The notes beneath the pieces were generated by a model. The model was not told the origin of the DNA. It saw only the letters and a list, made by a program, of their open reading frames with translations, and searched no databases. Below, in pieces: positions 26,594 through 34,641 of a stretch of DNA of 64,000 nucleotides. Position 1 is the stretch's first letter; the number at the start of each line of letters is the position of its first letter. Both the position numbers and the translations under genes were made by a program. The stretch is from Brachyspira hampsonii (GTDB lineage Bacteria > Spirochaetota > Brachyspiria > Brachyspirales > Brachyspiraceae). Location: contig NZ_CP019914.1 in assembly GCF_002214805.1 (NCBI RefSeq), positions 558,001 to 622,000 on the forward strand. The letters are read 5' to 3'.

Positions 26594-27902
26594 TAAAAAA
26601 GAGTTAAAAAAACTATTTGTCTTCGATTGGAAAATATTAGCAGCTGTAATATTTTTAATGACTGCAGGGGCTATTGCAGTATATTCATCAACCTACTCTC
26701 CTGAATCAGGAAAAACAAGTTGGATGTTTTTAAAGTTTATATTCTTCTGTGCAACAGGTATAGTACTAATATTCATCAGTATGTTTATAAACTATACTAA
26801 ATTAGCAGAACATAGAATGTCATTATATATACCAATGCTTGGAATTTTAATATTAGTTTTAATACCGGGTGTAGGAACTACTGTAAACGGCAGCAGCAGC
26901 TGGTTATTCGGTATGCAGCCTTCAGAGTTCGGAAAAATAGTTGTTATCATATTCTTAGCCGGTTATTTAGATCAAATAGGAGATAAAATAAAAGAAATAA
27001 AATATTTTGCTTTAGCAGGACTATTTATTTCTATACCTATAGGTTTAGTATTGCTTCAGCCGGATTTAGGTACTGTGCTTGTATATTGTTTTATAGTATT
27101 TATAATGCTTTTTGTGGGAGGGGTTCCTACAAGATATATTATAGCTTTGATAAGTATAGGAGTTATAGGGCTTTCTATACCTATGTTTCTTGAATATAAA
27201 AGAATGTCAGATGATATAGATAATATGCTTTTTAATTTCTTTTCACAAAGAATATATATAGGATATTTAGCCGGAATATTTTTATTCGTATCAATACTTC
27301 TTATCACATTAAATTTTTATATGAATAGTAAATATGTAAGTTTATTATCATTTACTTTCTTTGTATTATTTTTATGTATGGGAGCAGCTCTTATATTTGA
27401 TATAGGATTAAAAGAATATCAAAAACAAAGATTATTGGTATTTATGAATCCGCAATTAACTAGATTAAGTTCCGGTTATAATATTATTCAATCCCTTATA
27501 GCCGTAGGAAGCGGAGGATTATTAGGAGAGGGTTTTTTAAATGGAAGTCAGTCCCAATTAAATTTCATTCCTCAGCAAGTAAATGACTTTATATTTTCTA
27601 ATATATGCGAAGAATGGGGATTTATAGGAAGTTCTTTGGTGGTTTTGGCTTATGCTGTCATATTTATAAGAGGAACAATGGCTGCATATTATGCTAAAGA
27701 CAGACTTGGTGCCTTGATAGTATCAGGAGTAATAGCTATGTTCTTATGCCATGTTATCATTAATATAGGAATGGTTGTGGGAATGATGCCGATTACAGGT
27801 CTAACTTTGCCTTTTATAAGCAGCGGAGGTTCATCTATATGGACTTTCTGTATATCAATAGGGTTAATATTTAATGTAGAAGCAAGAAGGTATGTTCATT
27901 AG
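26586..27902 (+). CDS. rodA: RodA, SEDS peptidoglycan polymerase
   Basis: A 438-residue polytopic membrane protein of the SEDS family, the glycan polymerase partner of PBP2. Family signatures include PGVGTTVNGSSSWLFGMQPSEFGKIVVIIFLAGYL, LQPDLGTVLVYC, GSGGLLGEGFLNGSQSQLNFIPQQVNDFIFSNICEEWGF and the C-terminal GLTLPFISSGGSS. It is longer than the usual ~370-residue RodA because of an additional segment between residues ~195 and 285 (KRMSDDIDNMLFNFFSQRIYIG and two further hydrophobic stretches). It overlaps mrdA by 8 bp, and a receiver-phosphatase gene follows 11 bp downstream. Confidence 0.92.
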   Translation: MSDKKELKKLFVFDWKILAAVIFLMTAGAIAVYSSTYSPESGKTSWMFLKFIFFCATGIVLIFISMFINYTKLAEHRMSLYIPMLGILILVLIPGVGTTVNGSSSWLFGMQPSEFGKIVVIIFLAGYLDQIGDKIKEIKYFALAGLFISIPIGLVLLQPDLGTVLVYCFIVFIMLFVGGVPTRYIIALISIGVIGLSIPMFLEYKRMSDDIDNMLFNFFSQRIYIGYLAGIFLFVSILLITLNFYMNSKYVSLLSFTFFVLFLCMGAALIFDIGLKEYQKQRLLVFMNPQLTRLSSGYNIIQSLIAVGSGGLLGEGFLNGSQSQLNFIPQQVNDFIFSNICEEWGFIGSSLVVLAYAVIFIRGTMAAYYAKDRLGALIVSGVIAMFLCHVIINIGMVVGMMPITGLTLPFISSGGSSIWTFCISIGLIFNVEARRYVH

Positions 27903-27913
27903 AAGTTGTTAGT

Positions 27914-29065
27914 ATGAAAAATAATATTTTAACAGAAAAAATTTTAATAGCAGATTCTAATATAGATTATGCTAAATTTATTCAGAATTTTTTGAAAGAA
28001 TCAGGATATTTATCATATATAGCTTTGTCTTATAAAGAAGCCGTTAATATGTCATACGATAAAATACCTGATTGTATACTAGTGGATTATATGCTTCCTA
28101 ATGCGGGAGCTTTCCGTCTCTCTCAGCATATAAAAAATGATAATATACTTAAAAATACAACTATACTTTTTCTAACAGCAACTAATAGTAAATCGGAGTT
28201 TCTTAAAGCTTATGAATGCGGTGCTGATGGTTTTTTTCCAAAATCAATAGATACGGATATATTATTGTCAAAAATAAAATCGTATATAAGATTAAAAAAA
28301 GCTATAGAATCTAATATAATGTATATGAATATGTTAAAACAGGACATAGAATATGCATCAAAATTGCAGAAATCTATACTTTCTTATGGAAATACCTCAA
28401 TACCTAAAAATGATATATCTATTTATCATTATGCTCCTAATGAAGTTTCAGGAGATTACAGCGGAATAAAAAGTATTAATGACGGTTGGTATGCTATACT
28501 TCTGGCAGATGTATCAGGACATGGTGTAGCAGCTAGTATGCTTACAATACTAATAAAATCTTTTTTTGATTCACATATAATAACTAATTCAAAAAATACA
28601 TCTCCGGCTAATTTCTTAAAGGAACTTAACAATTTTTTTATAGAAGAAAATTTCGATAAAAGCCTATTTGCTTCTGTATTTTATGCTATATACAATAATA
28701 CTACAGGAGATTTTATATGCTCATCCGGCGGATCGCCTAAACCTATATATCATTCTAAAGATTCAGCTATAAATATTGATATAGAAGGTCCATTGGTTGG
28801 AATGTCTGAAGACAGCGATTATAAAGAAGCACATATAAAAATGAATCATAATGATATATTATTTATATTTACAGATGGTGCTTATGAACTATTTGATACT
28901 GAAGGAAAAATGCTTGGAGATGAAGAATTAAAGAATATATTTATAAAAAATTCACATAAAGATGTTAATGTAATAAAAGACAATATAATAAAAGAATTAA
29001 AGTCATTTTCAAATAATGTATTATCAGATGATATAAGCATGATAATTCTAAGAAGAACTAACTGA
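27914..29065 (+). CDS. Response regulator with PP2C-type (RsbU/SpoIIE) phosphatase domain
   Basis: A 383-residue two-domain protein. Residues ~8-122 form a receiver domain with the phosphoacceptor in CILVDYMLPN (Asp58), a threonine in LFLTATNS and the lysine in GFFPKSID. After a linker helix, residues ~165-383 form a PPM/SpoIIE serine phosphatase with GDYSGI, LLADVSGHGVAASML, IFTDGAYELFD and SDDISMIIL, whose aspartates bind the metals. Such proteins usually dephosphorylate anti-anti-sigma factors. It starts 11 bp after rodA, so it should be cotranscribed with the elongation genes. Its cognate kinase and target are not in the window. Confidence 0.85.
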   Translation: MKNNILTEKILIADSNIDYAKFIQNFLKESGYLSYIALSYKEAVNMSYDKIPDCILVDYMLPNAGAFRLSQHIKNDNILKNTTILFLTATNSKSEFLKAYECGADGFFPKSIDTDILLSKIKSYIRLKKAIESNIMYMNMLKQDIEYASKLQKSILSYGNTSIPKNDISIYHYAPNEVSGDYSGIKSINDGWYAILLADVSGHGVAASMLTILIKSFFDSHIITNSKNTSPANFLKELNNFFIEENFDKSLFASVFYAIYNNTTGDFICSSGGSPKPIYHSKDSAINIDIEGPLVGMSEDSDYKEAHIKMNHNDILFIFTDGAYELFDTEGKMLGDEELKNIFIKNSHKDVNVIKDNIIKELKSFSNNVLSDDISMIILRRTN

Positions 29066-29164
29066 TAAAAAAACAAATCAAACATTATTTGTTAATATAA
29101 TACAGAAAAATTCACAATAAGTATATTTTTTTTGTAAAAAAAACAAAATTATTTACATATTTAT

Positions 29165-29192
29165 TTGACATGTAAAAATATTTTTCTATACT
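29165..29192 (+). promoter_or_regulatory. Promoter of the acetate/succinate transporter gene
   Basis: TTGACA at 29165-29170 and TATACT at 29187-29192 with a 16-bp spacer, 11 of 12 consensus bases, about 31 bp before the start codon, followed by an AGGAG ribosome site. Confidence 0.75.
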
Positions 29193-29223
29193 AAGTTAAT
29201 AAATAGAGTATAGGAGTATTTAT

Positions 29224-29841
29224 ATGAACAATGAAGTAAAAGTAACACAAACACTTGCAGATCCGGCACCTTTTGGTTTATTCGGACTTGCAGTAATAAC
29301 ATTTGTAGCTTCCACGCAAAAATTGGGGCTTACATCAGGATTTCCAGGACTTATCCCTTGGGCTATATTTCTTGGCTGTATAACACAATTTGTTGCTGCT
29401 ATTATTGATTTCAAAAAAGACAATGTTTTCGGAGCTACTGTTTTTGGTTCTTTCGGATTATTCTGGATAGCTGTAGCATTCATTTGGCTTACTACTTTGG
29501 GAGTATTCGGAGAAGCAATGAAAAACTCTATTGACATGAAACAATTCGGTGTTGTATGTATAGCTTATTTATTCCTTGTAGGACCTTTAACTTTCGGTGC
29601 TGCTGAAGCTCATAAAGTTTTATTCTTTATATTTGTTGCTGTAGATGTTTTATTAGTAGCTATGGCATTAAATTATTTAGGAATAGCTGTAAAAGAAACT
29701 CAGATTGTAGCTGGTATATCTGAACTTGTGGCAGGATTATTGGGTTTCTATGGTGCTGCTGCCGGAGTATTAAATAAAAATTTAGGAAGAGTTGTACTTC
29801 CTGTAGGAAAACCTTTAGGAATATTTAAAAAACAAGCTTAA
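29224..29841 (+). CDS. Acetate/succinate transporter family protein (GPR1/FUN34/YaaH, SatP-like)
   Basis: A 205-residue membrane protein with six hydrophobic segments. The N-terminal ADPAPFGLFGLAVITFVAS matches the NPAPLGL signature of the YaaH/SatP family, and LTSGFPGLIPWAIFLGCITQFVAAIIDFKKDNVFGATVFGSFGLFWIAVAF follows the family pattern closely. It probably moves acetate or succinate across the inner membrane, plausible for a fermenting anaerobe. It has its own consensus promoter, ribosome site AGGAG and terminator, so it is monocistronic. Direction of transport cannot be judged. Confidence 0.9.
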   Translation: MNNEVKVTQTLADPAPFGLFGLAVITFVASTQKLGLTSGFPGLIPWAIFLGCITQFVAAIIDFKKDNVFGATVFGSFGLFWIAVAFIWLTTLGVFGEAMKNSIDMKQFGVVCIAYLFLVGPLTFGAAEAHKVLFFIFVAVDVLLVAMALNYLGIAVKETQIVAGISELVAGLLGFYGAAAGVLNKNLGRVVLPVGKPLGIFKKQA

Positions 29842-29863
29842 AATTATTGATGATTAAATATAG

Positions 29864-29889
29864 GGGGCTATATTAAAATATAGTCCCTT
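29864..29889 (+). terminator. Terminator of the SatP-like gene
   Basis: Arms GGGGCTATAT (29865-29874) and ATATAGTCCC (29879-29888), nine Watson-Crick pairs and one G-U, loop TAAA, followed by TTTTTTATT on the plus strand. Confidence 0.85.
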
Positions 29890-29997
29890 TTTTATTAAAA
29901 AGAATAAATAAAAAATAATTTTTAATAGTTAAAATAAAAAAATATGATAACTAAATATTTTATTATTACGATAATAATTATGATAACAAAATATTAG

Positions 29998-30026
29998 TTG
30001 ACATATTATTGTTTTTTCTATATTAT
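29998..30026 (+). promoter_or_regulatory. Promoter of the FlbB-like gene
   Basis: TTGACA at 29998-30003 and TATTAT at 30021-30026 with a 17-bp spacer, about 42 bp before the start codon. This is a housekeeping sigma-70 type site. Confidence 0.75.
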
Positions 30027-30068
30027 GTTATTATATATTTATCTATTGCAATAAGGTGATTAAAGGTT

Positions 30069-30794
30069 ATGAAATTAAAAATAGGAATTTTAACTATAGT
30101 AAACTTAATAGCATTTATAGCACTATTATATATGTTTGATATATTCGGTGTAGTTAATTATTATACTTTAATGCGTAATAAGATAGCACCAAATGTACCA
30201 GGATTCTTAACAAGATTCACTCAAAAACCAAGAGTAGAAGACATGGCTCTTTTGGCAAGAGAAGACTTAAATAAAATGAGAGAATCATTCAATTTAAGAG
30301 AAAAAGATTTGCAGGCTCAGGAATCTTTAATAGCAAGCAGAGCAATAGAATTGAATACTCAATCTGAATTGATAGAACAGGACAGACAAAATCTTTTAAA
30401 TGCTTGGTCTAATTATCAGGCTACTATGGACGAATCTTCTCAGTATCAATTAGTATTAACAGATTTGGCAAATAAAATCAATAGTATGCCGCCTCAAAAC
30501 TCTGTGGCATTACTTAATCAGTTGGCTGCAAATGGTTCTGATGATTTAATTATAGATGTATTATTAGAAATGGATTCCATAGCTGCTGCTGAAGGAAGAA
30601 ACAGTACAACTTCTTATCTTTTAAGTTTAATGGATCCAAATGTAGCTGCTAGAATATTAGAAAAATATGAAGCAAGATCTAATCCGGGAAATAATACAGT
30701 GCCTTCTTCACCTAATGACTTCCCTAATTATTTACCTGATGAGATGAATAATGATGCTATGCTTAATGAAGGCATAATGGATATGGGAGCATAA
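30069..30794 (+). CDS. FlbB/MotE-like flagellar collar protein
   Basis: A 241-residue protein with an N-terminal membrane anchor (IGILTIVNLIAFIALLYMFDIFGVV), a coiled-coil region at about residues 60-135 (ALLAREDLNKMRESFNLREKDLQAQESLI...), and a C-terminal helical segment IIDVLLEMDSIAAAEGRNSTTSYLLSLMDPNVAARILEKYE that matches the MgtE-N/MotE type module. This order is that of spirochaete FlbB, a base protein of the periplasmic flagellar collar. The tail is acidic and Met/Asn/Pro rich. The gene stands alone with its own promoter and terminator rather than in a flagellar operon, so the FlbB assignment rests on architecture only. Confidence 0.6.
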   Translation: MKLKIGILTIVNLIAFIALLYMFDIFGVVNYYTLMRNKIAPNVPGFLTRFTQKPRVEDMALLAREDLNKMRESFNLREKDLQAQESLIASRAIELNTQSELIEQDRQNLLNAWSNYQATMDESSQYQLVLTDLANKINSMPPQNSVALLNQLAANGSDDLIIDVLLEMDSIAAAEGRNSTTSYLLSLMDPNVAARILEKYEARSNPGNNTVPSSPNDFPNYLPDEMNNDAMLNEGIMDMGA

Positions 30795-31124
30795 AAGTTT
30801 CATAATCAAAAAATAATAAGCTATTCTTAAATATTTTTAGGAATAGCTTTTTTAATATAATTGTAATTAGAAAGCATTATAAATATTGCAAAAGATTAAC
30901 TTATAATAATAATTTTCTTATAAAACCATATTTAAATCTTTCTTAAACGGCAAAGAAAGATTTATTAATTTTTTATATATGATGCTTAGAATTATTTATA
31001 TAATTTAGATTATAAGTATATAAATGATAATTTTCTACTTTATTATATTTACATTTTATGTTATTATTAAGTTTTAATAAAAAAACATTCTACATGATAT
31101 TAGATTTTAAGGAGTTTATTACTA
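30795..31124. other. Intergenic region before secA
   Basis: 330 bp, AT-rich. It holds the terminator at 30818-30849 and the AAGGAG ribosome site (31109-31114) of secA. No further gene or conserved RNA is visible. Confidence 0.6.
30818..30849 (+). terminator. Terminator of the FlbB-like gene
   Basis: Arms AAGCTATTC (30818-30826) and GAATAGCTT (30841-30849), perfect, followed by TTTTTAATAT on the plus strand. Confidence 0.85.
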
Positions 31125-34067
31125 ATGGGAGCAATGGACTTAGTATTTAAATTAATATTCGGCTCTAAAGAACAAAATGACGCTAAAATATTAAAACCTA
31201 TAGCAGAAAAAACATTAACATTTGAAGAAGAAATAAAGAAATTAAGTAATGAAGAACTTACAAATAAAACAAAAGAATTCAGAGAAAGAGTAGAAAAGCA
31301 TATAGGCTGCAAAACAGAAGAATTAGATTTAAGCAAAGAAGAAAACAAGAAAAAACTTCAAGATATATTAGATGCAATATTACCAGAGGCATTTGCTGTT
31401 GTAAGGGAAGCTAGTATAAGAACTACAGGAATGAGACACTTTGATGTTCAAGTGATGGGAGGAGCTGTACTTCATCAAGGAAGAATTGCTGAAATGAAAA
31501 CAGGAGAAGGTAAAACACTTGTTGCCACTCTTGCGGTGTACCTTAATGCTTTAACAGGGCTTGGAGTACATGTAGTTACAGTAAACGATTATCTTGCTAA
31601 AAGGGATGCTGAATGGATGACTCCTATATACTCTATGTTAGGAATATCGGTAGGCATACTTGATAATACTAGACCTCATTCCCCAGAAAGAAGAGCTGTT
31701 TATAACTGCGATGTTGTTTACGGTACTAATAATGAGTTCGGATTCGATTATTTAAGAGACAATATGGTTACAAGAAAAGAGGATAAAGTTCAAAGGAAAT
31801 TCTATTTTGCCATAGTGGATGAGGTAGACAGTATTTTAATAGACGAAGCTAGAACTCCCCTTATAATATCAGGACCAGCTGAGAAAAATATAAAAATGTA
31901 TTATGAGATTGACAGAATAATACCTATGCTTAAGCAGGCTGAAGTAGATGAGAGAATGCGTGAGGTGGCAGGCACTGGTGATTATGTGCTTGATGAAAAA
32001 GATAAAAATGTATACCTCACAGAAGAAGGCGTACATAAAGTAGAAAAACTCCTTAATGTAGAAAATTTATATGGGGCTCAAAGCAGCACTATAGTTCACC
32101 ATGTTAATCAGGCTTTAAAAGCTCATAAAGTATTCAAAAAAGATGTTGACTATATGGTTACAGACGGAGAAGTTTTGATTGTAGATGAGTTTACAGGACG
32201 CGTACTTGAAGGCAGAAGATACAGTGACGGACTTCACCAAGCAATAGAAGCTAAAGAAAAAGTTGCTATACAAAATGAATCCCAAACTTATGCTACAATA
32301 ACATTCCAAAACTATTTTAGAATGTATCCTAAACTTTCCGGTATGACAGGTACGGCAGAAACAGAAGCTGAAGAGTTTTATAAAATATATAAATTGGATG
32401 TGGCTGTTATTCCTACTAATAAACCTATAGCAAGGCAGGATTTATCAGATAAAATATACAGAACTAAAAAGGCTAAATTTGAAGCATTAGCAAAATATAT
32501 AAAAGAACTTCAAGATGCTGGAAAACCTGCACTTGTAGGTACGGTATCAGTAGAAATGAACGAAGAGCTTTCTAAAGTATTCAAAAGGCATAAAATTAAT
32601 CATGAAGTATTAAATGCTAAAAACCACTCAAGAGAGGCTCAAATAATAGCACAGGCTGGAGAACCGGGAGCAGTTACTCTTGCTACAAACATGGCAGGAC
32701 GCGGTACGGATATTGTACTTGGAGGAAATCCTGTTGCTAAAGGTGTAGCTGAAATAGAGCAGATACTTGTACTTATGAGAGATAAAGCATTCAAAGATAG
32801 AGATCCTTACAAAAAAGAAGAATTAACAAAAAAAGTTAAAGCAATAGACCTTTATAAAGAGGCATTTGTAAGAAGTGTTATTGCCGGAAAAATAGATGAA
32901 GCTAAAGAATTGGCTCAAAAAAATAATGCTGATGAAATGATAGAAAAAATTGACAGAATTATTCAGATAAATGAAAAATCTAAAATAGACAAAGAAAAAG
33001 TTCTTGCAGCCGGCGGTTTGCATGTTATAGGAAGCGAGAGACATGAGGCAAGGAGAATTGACAATCAGCTTAGAGGAAGAAGCGGAAGACAGGGGGATCC
33101 GGGACTTAGCGTATTTTTCTTATCGCTTGAAGATGATTTAATGCGTTTATTCGGCGGTGAGAGAGTGTCAAGAATGATGCTTGCTATGGGAATGGGTGAA
33201 GAAGAAGAACTTGGTCATAAATGGCTTAATAAATCCATAGAAAATGCTCAGAGAAAAGTTGAAGGCAGAAACTTTGATATAAGAAAGCATTTACTTGAGT
33301 ATGATGATGTTATGAATCAGCAGCGTATGGCAGTTTACGGAGAAAGAGATTATATACTTTACTCTGATGATATATCTCCTAGAGTAGAAGAAATCATATC
33401 CGAAGTAACTGAAGAAACTATTAAAGATATAAGCGATAATAAAAAACATGTTGATCCTTTGGAAGTAACTAAATGGCTTAATAGTTATTTAATAGCGATA
33501 GATGAAGATGCTGCCAATAAAGCAGTAGAAGGCGGTGTTGATAATGCTGTAAAAAATCTTACTAATCTGCTTTTAGAAGCATACAGAAAAAAATCTTTGG
33601 AAGTAAATGAAAAAATATTCAGAGAAGTAGAAAAAAATATATTCCTATCAATAATAGATAATAGGTGGAAAGATCATCTATTTGCTATGGATAGTTTAAG
33701 GGAAGGTATAGGACTTAGAGGATATGCTGAAAAAAACCCTCTTACTGAATATAAACTTGAAGGCTATAAAATGTTTGTTGCTACTATGAATGCAATACAT
33801 ACTGAGCTTGTAAACTTAATTATGAGAGTTCGTATTATACCTAATTCATTTGATGCTATGGAGAGAGAAAGTGCTTTTGACGGAGGAGTTGAAGAGAAAA
33901 GCAGTGCTAGTGCTATGAATGGTAATAATAATCAAAACATCCAAAGCAAAATAAAAAACGCACAGGCTAATGTGAAAATGACTCAAAAAATAGGAAGAAA
34001 TGATCCTTGCCCTTGCGGAAGCGGTAAAAAATATAAACATTGTCATGGAAAAGACAATCCGCAATGA
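31125..34067 (+). CDS. secA: Preprotein translocase ATPase SecA
   Basis: The motor ATPase of the Sec pathway, 980 residues. Nucleotide-binding motifs include GRIAEMKTGEGKTLVATLAVYL (Walker A), VDEVDSILIDEARTPLIISG (Walker B, DEAD-like), TNMAGRGTDIVLGGNP and QLRGRSGRQGDPG. The C-terminus is the zinc-binding RNDPCPCGSGKKYKHCHG tail that contacts SecB or ribosomes. A lysine-rich helical insertion (about residues 545-625, FKDRDPYKKEELTKKVKAIDLYKEAFVRSVI...) lies between TDIVLGGNP and the GGLHVIGSERHE segment. AAGGAG lies 10 bases before the ATG at 31125; an ATG at 31134 is possible but less well spaced. Confidence 0.97.
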   Translation: MGAMDLVFKLIFGSKEQNDAKILKPIAEKTLTFEEEIKKLSNEELTNKTKEFRERVEKHIGCKTEELDLSKEENKKKLQDILDAILPEAFAVVREASIRTTGMRHFDVQVMGGAVLHQGRIAEMKTGEGKTLVATLAVYLNALTGLGVHVVTVNDYLAKRDAEWMTPIYSMLGISVGILDNTRPHSPERRAVYNCDVVYGTNNEFGFDYLRDNMVTRKEDKVQRKFYFAIVDEVDSILIDEARTPLIISGPAEKNIKMYYEIDRIIPMLKQAEVDERMREVAGTGDYVLDEKDKNVYLTEEGVHKVEKLLNVENLYGAQSSTIVHHVNQALKAHKVFKKDVDYMVTDGEVLIVDEFTGRVLEGRRYSDGLHQAIEAKEKVAIQNESQTYATITFQNYFRMYPKLSGMTGTAETEAEEFYKIYKLDVAVIPTNKPIARQDLSDKIYRTKKAKFEALAKYIKELQDAGKPALVGTVSVEMNEELSKVFKRHKINHEVLNAKNHSREAQIIAQAGEPGAVTLATNMAGRGTDIVLGGNPVAKGVAEIEQILVLMRDKAFKDRDPYKKEELTKKVKAIDLYKEAFVRSVIAGKIDEAKELAQKNNADEMIEKIDRIIQINEKSKIDKEKVLAAGGLHVIGSERHEARRIDNQLRGRSGRQGDPGLSVFFLSLEDDLMRLFGGERVSRMMLAMGMGEEEELGHKWLNKSIENAQRKVEGRNFDIRKHLLEYDDVMNQQRMAVYGERDYILYSDDISPRVEEIISEVTEETIKDISDNKKHVDPLEVTKWLNSYLIAIDEDAANKAVEGGVDNAVKNLTNLLLEAYRKKSLEVNEKIFREVEKNIFLSIIDNRWKDHLFAMDSLREGIGLRGYAEKNPLTEYKLEGYKMFVATMNAIHTELVNLIMRVRIIPNSFDAMERESAFDGGVEEKSSASAMNGNNNQNIQSKIKNAQANVKMTQKIGRNDPCPCGSGKKYKHCHGKDNPQ

Positions 34068-34100
34068 GTAAAAGAAACAAATAATTAATGCAAAAAATAA

Positions 34101-34133
34101 AAGGTATATATAATCGATTTTTATATATACCTT
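34101..34133. terminator. Bidirectional terminator between secA and a convergent lipoprotein gene
   Basis: Perfect 13-bp arms AAGGTATATATAA and TTATATATACCTT with a 7-base spacer. T-rich tracts follow on both strands (ATTTTTTATTT plus, TTATTTTTTG minus). Confidence 0.8.
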
Positions 34134-34138
34134 ATTTT

Positions 34139-34516
34139 TTATTTACTATTATTTTTTAATTCCTGATTATTTATAAGATATTTTGGACCTTTTCTAACAC
34201 TAAAAACTACACTAGTATTTCCATAAAAATTAATTATATAAGTGTAATCTTTATTATTTTTTGATGTAAGAGTAAAATTTCCTGTAGTTACTGCGGATGT
34301 AATATCATAAGTATCATTAAGAGAGGTACCATCTACACTTAAAACACTAACAGTTAAATTTTGATTATCTGCTTCTGTTACAGTTACTGTAATATTTTTA
34401 GAAGTATCCTGATAAGTACCATTTCTGTCTTTAAACTTAATTCCAGTACTTCCTAAAGAAGAAGTACATGAAAATATAAACAAAGATATAAGTAATAAAG
34501 TAATTTTTTTAATCAT
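34139..34516 (-). CDS. Small lipoprotein of unknown function
   Basis: A 125-residue protein. MIKKITLLLISLFIFSCTSSLGSTG is a lipoprotein signal with lipobox FIFSC. The mature ~108 residues are rich in Thr, Ser, Asn and Val with alternating hydrophobic pattern (KNITVTVTEADNQNLTVSVLSVDG, GNFTLTSKNNKDYTYIINFYGNTSVVFSVRKG), consistent with a small all-beta domain. No family is recognised. It is separated from the paralogous lipoprotein trio upstream by a terminator at 34588-34618. Confidence 0.65.
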   Translation of the reverse strand: MIKKITLLLISLFIFSCTSSLGSTGIKFKDRNGTYQDTSKNITVTVTEADNQNLTVSVLSVDGTSLNDTYDITSAVTTGNFTLTSKNNKDYTYIINFYGNTSVVFSVRKGPKYLINNQELKNNSK

Positions 34517-34587
34517 TTTTATTTATCCTAACATTATATAGTATATATTATATAAGAAATATAATTTTTGTAAACAGTAATTTAAAA

Positions 34588-34618
34588 AGCGGAGAGAGTT
34601 TTTCATCTTCTCCCCGCT
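34588..34618 (-). terminator. Terminator at the end of the lipoprotein trio
   Basis: Arms AGCGGAGAGA and TCTCCCCGCT; on the minus-strand transcript ten pairs form, one as G-U, followed by TTTTTAAATTA. It is placed directly after the stop at 34642. Confidence 0.8.
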
Positions 34619-34641
34619 ATTTATTATAAATTAATTATCAA

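Noticed and set aside
27180-27440. Possible foreign insertion in rodA
   Set aside because: The extra segment is in frame, hydrophobic and of the same base composition as the gene; more likely natural variation of the loop and helices.
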